A program made the position numbers and the translations under genes. DNA of 51,105 nucleotides, from positions 1 to 51,105 of the forward strand of contig JAIPKD010000013.1 of the NCBI GenBank assembly GCA_021733835.1, written 5' to 3'. Positions within the stretch are counted from its first letter, which is position 1, and each line of letters starts with the position of its first letter. The notes beneath the pieces are model-generated. The model was not told the origin of the DNA. It did not search any database and was given only the letters and a program-made list of their open reading frames with translations. This DNA comes from Verrucomicrobiota bacterium (lineage in GTDB: Bacteria; Verrucomicrobiota; Verrucomicrobiia; Limisphaerales; JAIPKD01). Positions 16,663-22,835 of this stretch are shown here, in pieces.

Positions 16663-17604
16663 ATGAAAGAAAGCGGTGGAAAAATTCTTGTCATACGCGG
16701 CGGCGCCATCGGTGATTTTATCCTTACACTCCCGGTGCTGACCGCGCTTAAGAAGCAGTTCGAATCCGCCACGATCGACCTTCTCGGGTATCCGCATATA
16801 GCGGGGCTCGCGCTCCTGGGCGGGCTTGCCACATCCGTGCGTCCGATAGAGGCGGGGCCGCTGGCCGGGTTTTTTGCGAAAAACGGTAATCTGGCACATG
16901 ATTGGCGGCGTTTTTTCGTGCAGTATAATGTCATTATCTCGTACTTATACGACCCGGATCGGATATTCGAGGAAAACATCCGTAAATGCATCCCGGAGCG
17001 CTCACTTTATATCGCAGGCCCGCACAAGCCGAACTTACTCCAGAAGGAGCACGCAACCCATACGTATCTCAAGCCGCTGGAGAAACTGGCCGTTTATTCA
17101 CCGGACCCCACGCCGAGAATCTTTTTCGAGCCTCAGGATAAATTCCAGTTGCCCCACAGAGTCTGGCTTGCCGTGCATCCCGGAAGCGGGAGCGAGAAAA
17201 AGAATTGGCCGGAGAATAATTGGAATGATCTTCTCCTGGAATTATGCAAATTCGAATCTATCAATTTCCTCATCGTCGGCGGCGAGGCCGAGGGTGATAG
17301 GCTCGATCACCTCACCGCCGTACTCCCACACGAACGCTTCAAGTTACTGCGTAGCCAGCCACTGCCGGAAGTAGCGCAATGGCTGCGTTCATGCACCGCG
17401 TTTGTGGGGCACGACTCCGGCGTCTCGCATCTCGCGGCGGCGGTGGGATTACCCTCGATCATCTTGTGGCCGGACACACCGGAACATATCTGGCATCCGA
17501 TGGGTGATTCAGTGAAGGTTTTACGGAATCCTTCCGGGATAAATGCGCTGCCGCGAGAGCGCGTCCGCGAGACAGTCATCGATATGCTCCTGGAGCTTGT
17601 TTGA
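16663..17604 (+). CDS. Glycosyltransferase family 9 (heptosyltransferase-like)
   Basis: This GT-B fold enzyme of the ADP-heptose:LPS heptosyltransferase family has 313 residues. The N-terminal motif ILVIRGGAIGDFILTLPVLTALKK matches the family's R-x-x-x-x-GD-x-L/I-T-P opening. The donor-site motifs are WLAVHPGSGSEKKNWP and FVGHDSGVSHLAAAVGLPSIILWP. Such enzymes transfer heptose or another sugar to a lipid-linked core on the cytoplasmic face during outer-membrane glycolipid synthesis. Donor specificity is not readable. No waa/rfa cluster is nearby; it is the last gene of the miaB run and is convergent with the ftsB-like gene. Confidence 0.87.
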   Translation: MKESGGKILVIRGGAIGDFILTLPVLTALKKQFESATIDLLGYPHIAGLALLGGLATSVRPIEAGPLAGFFAKNGNLAHDWRRFFVQYNVIISYLYDPDRIFEENIRKCIPERSLYIAGPHKPNLLQKEHATHTYLKPLEKLAVYSPDPTPRIFFEPQDKFQLPHRVWLAVHPGSGSEKKNWPENNWNDLLLELCKFESINFLIVGGEAEGDRLDHLTAVLPHERFKLLRSQPLPEVAQWLRSCTAFVGHDSGVSHLAAAVGLPSIILWPDTPEHIWHPMGDSVKVLRNPSGINALPRERVRETVIDMLLELV

Positions 17605-17682
17605 CGGTTAACGCGCCGGGGAGAGCTGATGTTTCTCGGCAAACCAATTTACCATTACCGGTGAAATCCATGCAAAAACGGA

Positions 17683-18030
17683 TCATTCCAATGAAAAAGC
17701 GCGGTTCGTCGGCGATAATTCAAAATGTATGACGGTTTCGCCGGGCTTCGAATAACCGAGCTTTTCCCTGGCCAGCCGTTCAACGGTTTCGGGATCGGTG
17801 CGCAACGCATTTATCGCCCTGACAAGTTCATTCGAGCGCTGCATTTCATACTCGATTTGCTGATCAAGCTGGAGAATTCGCGTACGCATCCGCTGATTTT
17901 GCTCGATCAACGGCACGTACCACATGCCGACGGCGATCAGCGCAGCCAATGACAGGAGCACGATGATTACACGGTTGAGGTATGTCCAAATCCCATAGTG
18001 TACGCGGTTCTTTCGTTTCTTAAAAAACAT
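17683..18030 (-). CDS. FtsB/DivIC-type septum formation protein
   Basis: This 115-residue bitopic protein has a basic N-terminal tail (FFKKRKNRVHYGIW), one transmembrane helix (VIIVLLSLAALIAVGMWYVPL) and a coiled coil (LIEQNQRMRTRILQLDQQIEYEMQRSNEL). The closing motif D-PE-x-V-E-RLAREKLGYSKPGE is the hallmark of the FtsB/DivIC family of division proteins. In E. coli FtsB bridges FtsL and FtsQ in the divisome. No ftsL or ftsQ is adjacent. The gene starts 26 bases after the lipoprotein gene's stop in the same direction. Confidence 0.87.
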   Translation of the reverse strand: MFFKKRKNRVHYGIWTYLNRVIIVLLSLAALIAVGMWYVPLIEQNQRMRTRILQLDQQIEYEMQRSNELVRAINALRTDPETVERLAREKLGYSKPGETVIHFELSPTNRAFSLE

Positions 18031-18056
18031 CGTTGATCACCATCCTTCACCGGCGT

Positions 18057-18422
18057 CTATTTGGCGTAACGCCTCCAATCAGTCAACACTCCCTCCTCGT
18101 CGAAGACCAGGCGCAAAAAGTGATCCGGCGAAATTGGTTCGTATACGTGATACGACCACGGACCGGTCGGACCGAAGAACGACGAGCGCGCATAACCCCT
18201 GCGTGTAAGCCATTCGCAAACGCGCACGCCTGTCTCGAGTTTCGCCGACTTATCCGGCGGGCCAAGCTCCATAACCGCCTCGTCGAACGTGTAACTCCCC
18301 ACTCGCGCATCCCAGTCGACCTTCGGCGTGGTGGCACAACCCGCAAACAGCAGCATTGCCAAGAAAGCTGCTATAACAACAGCAGCCGTTCCCAAGTGTC
18401 CGGATCGAATCAATGCAACCAT
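18057..18422 (-). CDS. Small lipoprotein, SmpA/OmlA-like length and layout
   Basis: A signal peptide with lipobox LLFAGC places the lipidated cysteine at residue 29 of 121. The mature part contains SYTFDEAVMELGPPDKSAKLETGVRVCEWLT and ends LRLVFDEEGVLTDWR. The G-x-P-x-x-x and V-F-D-x-x-G-x-L-x-x-W spacing recalls the small BamE/SmpA-type fold. The family match is weak, so I give no symbol. It is probably an outer-membrane or inner-membrane-anchored periplasmic protein. It is expressed with the FtsB-like gene downstream. A -10-like element lies a few bases before its ATG. Confidence 0.75.
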   Translation of the reverse strand: MVALIRSGHLGTAAVVIAAFLAMLLFAGCATTPKVDWDARVGSYTFDEAVMELGPPDKSAKLETGVRVCEWLTRRGYARSSFFGPTGPWSYHVYEPISPDHFLRLVFDEEGVLTDWRRYAK

Positions 18423-18428
18423 GAAATA

Positions 18429-18457
18429 ATACTATATCGACAATCAATGGAATTCAA
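18429..18457 (-). promoter_or_regulatory. Candidate promoter abutting the lipoprotein start
   Basis: On the minus strand TTGAAT (18457-18452) and TAGTAT (18434-18429) are separated by 17 bases. An overlapping TATAGT occupies 18436-18431. Only six to eight bases separate the -10 element from the ATG at 18422, so the transcript would have almost no leader. Confidence 0.4.
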
Positions 18458-18564
18458 CACGATACCATCGACATTAAAAAAACACTCGCTATTATCCGTT
18501 GTTACTGTTCCGCCAACCATCATCGGCAAAACTGATTCCGATACCGCGGCAACCGCTTATCCTC

Positions 18565-19923
18565 TCAGCGCAAAAGTTGCTTTTCGAGAAAACCCACTGT
18601 CTGCTTTATCGTATCATCGACTTCCATCCGATCCTTGACCAATCTACAGGCATGCAGAACCGTCCCATGATCCCTGCCGCCGAAGGAATCGCCTATAGTA
18701 CTCAGCGAGTTGTCCGTCAAGTGTCTGGACAGGAACATGGCGATCTGACGCGGAAACGCGATGTGCTCCGGGCGTCGGCGGCTTGTCATATCCGCCAGTC
18801 TAATGTCGAAATGTTCCGCAACGCGCTTCTGGATCAAACTGACATTCACCGAGCCCTGGTTTTCCTCGTGAAGGATTTCCTTCAAAAGGTCCTCGACCAA
18901 TTCAAGCGTCAACGGCTTCCCCGTTAACGAGGAAAACGAGGCCACCCGGATCAATGCGCCCTCGAGCCGGCGGATGTTCAGTCTGATACGCTTCGCAAGG
19001 AACTGCAGTATCGCATCGTCGATCTTCATCCCCATTGAAGCCGACTTCTTCTTCAGGATAGCCAGGCGTGTTTCCACATCCGGCAACTGCAGGTCGGTGA
19101 CAAGGCCCCACTCGAACCTCGACACCAACCGGTTCTCCAGGTTGCGTATCTCCGTGGCCGGGCGGTCACACGTCAATACGATCTGTTTGTGCGATTCATG
19201 TAACGCATTATAGGTGTGAAAAAACTCCTCCTGGATGCGCTCCTTGCCGGAAAGAAACTGTACGTCGTCGATCAATAACAAATCCGTCTGCCTGTACTTC
19301 CGCCGGAAACGCATTACCTTGTTGTTTTGAATGGCATCTATATACTCGTTGGTAAATTTCTCAGACGATACATACGCCACACGCGCATTCTTCTTGTTAC
19401 CGACCACATGCTGCCCTATCGCATGCAGTAAATGCGTCTTTCCAAGACCGACGCCGCCGTACACAAACAACGGATTATACGACCTGCCGGGCGACTGCGC
19501 TACGGCGGTCGCCGCCGCATGCGCAAAATTGTTGTTCGATCCGACCACAAACGTGTCGAAAGTGTACTTTGGATTCAAGAGCAGCTCGGAATTTCGAGCC
19601 GCCACCGCCTGACTGTTCGGCGGCTTGTTCTCTCGAACCTGATCACCCTCTTCTAAAACCATATCGGGTGTATAGCCGTTAACCTGGAAATCGACCTTGT
19701 ACGGCTGCCCCGTCACATGCCCGAGGACATCCTCGAGCAAATCAAGGTAATTATCTCTCAACCATACCTCAGAAAACTCGTTGGCCACCGCCAAGAGTAA
19801 TCGGTCGTTTTCCATGTTCAGCGGCCTGAGAGGCGCAAACCAGAGACTATATAACTCGGGATTTACGATCCTCTGCAAATGATTCTGGACCTCAGTCCAT
19901 ATCTTTCGACCTAGATTTTCCAT
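18565..19923 (-). CDS. dnaA: Chromosomal replication initiator protein DnaA
   Basis: All four DnaA domains are visible: the N-terminal helical domain, a short linker, the AAA+ core and the C-terminal helix-turn-helix. The core has Walker A GGVGLGKTH at about 156-164 and Walker B LLLIDDVQFLSGKE, followed by the arginine-finger region. The C-terminal domain carries RRPEHIAFPRQIAMFLSRHLT and the DnaA signature GGRDHGTVLHACRLV that reads the DnaA box. I chose ATG 19923 (MENLGRKIW), preceded by AGGAAAGCC, over the in-frame TTG at 19938. It is 452 residues long. Upstream is an ~800-base AT-rich gap with DnaA-box-like sites; dnaN is not adjacent. Confidence 0.96.
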   Translation of the reverse strand: MENLGRKIWTEVQNHLQRIVNPELYSLWFAPLRPLNMENDRLLLAVANEFSEVWLRDNYLDLLEDVLGHVTGQPYKVDFQVNGYTPDMVLEEGDQVRENKPPNSQAVAARNSELLLNPKYTFDTFVVGSNNNFAHAAATAVAQSPGRSYNPLFVYGGVGLGKTHLLHAIGQHVVGNKKNARVAYVSSEKFTNEYIDAIQNNKVMRFRRKYRQTDLLLIDDVQFLSGKERIQEEFFHTYNALHESHKQIVLTCDRPATEIRNLENRLVSRFEWGLVTDLQLPDVETRLAILKKKSASMGMKIDDAILQFLAKRIRLNIRRLEGALIRVASFSSLTGKPLTLELVEDLLKEILHEENQGSVNVSLIQKRVAEHFDIRLADMTSRRRPEHIAFPRQIAMFLSRHLTDNSLSTIGDSFGGRDHGTVLHACRLVKDRMEVDDTIKQTVGFLEKQLLR

Positions 19924-20729
19924 GGCTTTCCTGAGCAAAAAAGACTGATTTTCACAAGTTTATTCACCCCGTTATGCCATTCGCACATAACACTAACTTC
20001 AACATCCTTCGGCGCCTTCGACATCGACAAACATCGCATCCAGCCGCGCCTTAGGCGCCTCCATACTAAAACCATATTCAACATACCCTCTACACAAGTC
20101 CCTTATTATCAATATATTAGACAAATATTTCCTCATTCCGTCATTCTCCTATTTCCTCACCAATTCCTTTGTTTTTCGAACAGCCCTGAATTGCGACGCT
20201 ATTTTTAAGCGATCAAATCTATCGTGGCGAGGAGAATATATTCACATTTATTCACAAGTTATTAACAGCCGGTTTTTGCCGGTTTTTGACCATTTTTTCG
20301 TTAATTTTCGATCCTGTTAAACTTAAAAACCGAATCCGAGAAAACCGGTCATGACCAAATCTCCGGGCATACTTCTCCCGAAACCGCGTTTCCATAGGCA
20401 TAAGTCTTTCTCAAAAAAGGACTAACGACAATCGCCCGGGATTCATCCAAAAGTCCGTCCCGCGTCAATACCCCGACAGGCACTTTCCCTGAGCAAAAAA
20501 CAGAGGTTAAAGACTTAAAAAACCGGAATATCCACGGTTCTAATCGGTTTTTACGCCGAAACATGGATACCGGCATATGGATATCCTAACAGCAACCTGT
20601 TGATCAGAACATATTTTTTATTCCAGGTCACAAAGAAAGGGCGTAAAAATGCGTCGGCCTCCGCACATTCGGCCGGGCCCCAGAAAAAATACTATTGAAA
20701 CATACACCTAAAACCTCATTACTCATCTG
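19924..20729. other. Candidate chromosomal origin region (oriC) upstream of dnaA
   Basis: About 800 bases lack a convincing gene. They hold AT-rich tracts (about 20100-20175 and 20281-20330), DnaA-box-like sites (TTATTCACC 19960-19968; cluster 20238-20267), a tandem CCGGTTTTTG pair (20269-20288) and scattered inverted copies of AAAAACCG. A 75-codon minus-strand frame (20349-20576) has no family match and is not called. Position next to dnaA, AT richness and box clustering together suggest an origin and/or the dnaA autoregulatory region. Confidence 0.55.
20238..20267 (+). promoter_or_regulatory. Cluster of three DnaA-box-like 9-mers
   Basis: Three sites stand in the same orientation with starts 10-11 bases apart: ATATTCACA (20238-20246), TTATTCACA (20248-20256, an exact match to TTATNCACA) and TTATTAACA (20259-20267). 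One helical turn between starts suits cooperative DnaA binding. The tandem CCGGTTTTTG repeat and an AT-rich tract follow immediately, resembling a box array beside an unwinding element. Confidence 0.6.
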
Positions 20730-21650
20730 GTGAGCTTTTTGAAGAACAAGTCCTGGTTGATATTCAGCTGTCTACTTACCGTATTCCTGTGGGGCGGCAA
20801 TAACACCGGCGTCAAATACCTTGTGGCGTCATGGCCGCCTGTATTTGTCGGAAGCACGCGTTTTCTGTGTGCGGGACTAATACTCGTATTACTGTTGAAG
20901 CTCGTATTTGCGGGCAATGGCGATAAACCTCTCCCAAAACAAGCAATCTCGGCATTCTGGTTTCGAACCGGACTTTCATTGGCGTTGTACATTGTCGTGT
21001 TCAATTGGGCGATGAAGTCGGCGCCGGCTTCTCACGTAGCCTTATACATCGGCGCCTCGCCGGTCTGGGCGCTTATAGGCGAGCGCAAACATATAACCGG
21101 TCCGAAATTGCAGAGGTTCATTGCCGCAACAATCACACTTTCCGGGGTCGCCGTGCTTTTCTGGCCTAAACTGGACGCCGCCGAAACCAAGTGGACAGGC
21201 GAACTCCTCGGCCTGTTCGCCGGTATGCTATGGGCATACCATGGACATCAATGCAGCAGAATGGGGACTGAATTCTCCGGTTTCGAAATCACGGCGCACA
21301 CCATGTGGCGCGCCGGCGTCTGGCTCGTACCGATAGCACTGATTGAATTCATCATGCAACCGATCCACCTAAAAACGGGACTCGTCCTCACACAGGCATA
21401 TTGCATCCTCGGCGGCGCCGTGCTTGCATTCGTCTTGTGGAACAACGCCCTCAAATACTGGGCGACAAGCCGCGTGTTCCTGTTTATTAACCTGATTCCG
21501 TTGACCACCCTGCTCGGAGCGCATCTTTTCCTTGATGAGCCGGTCACCAAAACCTTCTTCCCGGCAATGCTCCTCGTCGCAACGGGAATCTCTGTTGCAA
21601 ACATCGACCTTAAAAGATATTTTACCAATCGGGCACCGCCGCTCGAATAA
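20730..21650 (+). CDS. EamA/DMT-family transporter
   Basis: This 306-residue inner-membrane protein has ten predicted hydrophobic segments in two five-helix repeats, the standard drug/metabolite transporter layout. The first repeat has LLTVFLWGGNNTGVKYLVASWPP and FVGSTRFLCAGLIL. The second starts near WTGELLGLFAGMLWAYHGHQCSR and ends with LIPLTTLLGAHLFLDEPVTKTFF, the usual second-repeat signature. The substrate cannot be predicted; members export amino acids, nucleosides or metabolites. The start is GTG 20730 without an obvious Shine-Dalgarno sequence; an in-frame TTG lies shortly downstream. The cupin gene follows 20 bases later. Confidence 0.87.
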   Translation: MSFLKNKSWLIFSCLLTVFLWGGNNTGVKYLVASWPPVFVGSTRFLCAGLILVLLLKLVFAGNGDKPLPKQAISAFWFRTGLSLALYIVVFNWAMKSAPASHVALYIGASPVWALIGERKHITGPKLQRFIAATITLSGVAVLFWPKLDAAETKWTGELLGLFAGMLWAYHGHQCSRMGTEFSGFEITAHTMWRAGVWLVPIALIEFIMQPIHLKTGLVLTQAYCILGGAVLAFVLWNNALKYWATSRVFLFINLIPLTTLLGAHLFLDEPVTKTFFPAMLLVATGISVANIDLKRYFTNRAPPLE

Positions 21651-21670
21651 ATGTCTAACAACCAGGAATC

Positions 21671-22039
21671 ATGCAAATACAGAATCTAAATAAAGTCCCG
21701 AGTTTTATAACAAAAGACGGATCCGAAATCAGGGAGCTCCTTGCATATAGAAATTCGTCCATCAAAAACCAGAGCCTGGCGGAAGCGCGAATACCCGAAA
21801 ACGGTGAAACCCAGGAGCATTATCACATCGAAACGGAAGAAATTTACTATGTCACTCACGGCATGGGCTTAATGAAAGTCGGTGATGAAACCATGGACGT
21901 CCGCGCCGGCGACGCCATAGCCATTCCGCCGGGGAGCAAACATAAAATCCGGAATACCGGCAAGGGTACCTTGCATATCCTCTGTTGCTGCGCGCCCTGC
22001 TACGAAGACGACGATACGATACTAAGCGACGAGGTATAG
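21671..22039 (+). CDS. Single-domain cupin protein
   Basis: The protein has 122 residues and one cupin barrel. Motif 1 reads TQEHYHIETEEIYYVTHGMG (G-x5-H-x-H-x3-4-E form, with metal-ligand His and Glu) and motif 2 reads AGDAIAIPPGSKHKIRNTG. Cupins of this size act as isomerases, dioxygenases, epimerases or sugar/metal sensors; nothing here decides which. A C-terminal CCCAPCYEDD run adds several cysteines that could bind metal. AGGA precedes the ATG by a suitable distance. It lies between a DMT exporter and a ThiS-like gene on the same strand. Confidence 0.85.
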   Translation: MQIQNLNKVPSFITKDGSEIRELLAYRNSSIKNQSLAEARIPENGETQEHYHIETEEIYYVTHGMGLMKVGDETMDVRAGDAIAIPPGSKHKIRNTGKGTLHILCCCAPCYEDDDTILSDEV

Positions 22040-22102
22040 CCACTTGTGCAATTAGATAAGGTTTGTTCATACCTACACAATGAAATCTGAATATCTACCG
22101 AT

Positions 22103-22312
22103 ATGCCGACGAATTGGATAATCGTAAACGGAAAAAAGACGGAAACACGGCTGCCGTCGACCATACACGAATTCCTCGAGGCATCCGGGATAAATCCTTC
22201 GCATGTAGTCGTCGAACATAATCGCGAAGCCGTCGCGCCATCCGAATTCAAAGAAAAACCCCTCCAACCCGAAGACCACCTCGAAATCATTACCGTCGTC
22301 GCAGGGGGCTGA
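22103..22312 (+). CDS. thiS: ThiS/MoaD-like sulfur carrier protein
   Basis: This 69-residue ubiquitin-fold carrier ends in the essential Gly-Gly (ITVVAGG), the site that is adenylated and thiocarboxylated. The N-terminal WIIVNGKKTE, the central LEASGINPSHVVVEHNREAV (usual: V-A-V-x-x-N-x-x-V-V) and the PLQPEDHLEIITVVAGG end match ThiS more than MoaD. ThiS delivers sulfur for the thiazole moiety of thiamine. No thiG, thiF, thiH or moa gene is adjacent, so the partners must be elsewhere, or the carrier serves another pathway. Confidence 0.85.
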   Translation: MPTNWIIVNGKKTETRLPSTIHEFLEASGINPSHVVVEHNREAVAPSEFKEKPLQPEDHLEIITVVAGG

Positions 22313-22835
22313 TCGCCGGTTCCATCTGAATTCCCCAACAGAACTCAAACCGTCCGTTATTATCGTATTAAAGCTGTCAGCATGGCTTCTTTTGCCCCTG
22401 ACAGGGCAAGTCTGGAAATAGCCGTTTTAATAGATCGAAATTATTGAAGCACCCTCAAATGACCGAAAATCTACAAAGAATGATCTGATATATCCTTCAC
22501 TTCTTAGCTCTAAACATGTAATATTGCCGCGAATCCGAATTATGTGAATTTGCTCCGCAAAACCCTAACAAAAGATATTTTTGGAGTATTTATGCAAGCC
22601 ACAATATACACGGGCGAGGCGATACGTATGCGTCGGACAGGTGCCAGCCGTGGACAGTCTACAGCCGGCGCCTTGCGAAATATGCTCGTCAGTTTTTATC
22701 CCCTCATAACCGCTCATTGTGAAGGGATGATAACAGGGCCGTCTTCCGGAGTATCACGCTGTTTTTCGGGAGAAAAGGGAGTAATAAAAGAGCAACAAAT
22801 TCAATAAGCAACCTAAACACACGAAAGGAAAACGT
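22313..22835. other. Gene-poor stretch with stable hairpins before the LamG gene
   Basis: I call no gene in these ~520 bases. An 87-codon frame from GTG 22544 has no family match and no ribosome binding site. Hairpins seen on the plus strand are TTGCCC/GGGCAA (22393-22410), AGGTGCC/GGCGCCT enclosing GTGGA/TCTAC with a symmetric AGCC/AGCC internal loop (22639-22673), and TTATC-CCC with GGG-AT-GATAA (about 22697-22733). These could form a structured 5' leader of the long secreted-protein gene. Confidence 0.35.

Noticed and set aside
20349-20576. 75-codon minus-strand frame in the dnaA-upstream gap
   Set aside because: No recognisable motif, and it lies in the AT-rich candidate origin region with short repeats that explain its pattern.
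22544-22807. 87-codon plus-strand frame before the LamG gene
   Set aside because: No ribosome binding site, no family pattern, and it overlaps stable hairpins; treated as leader sequence.
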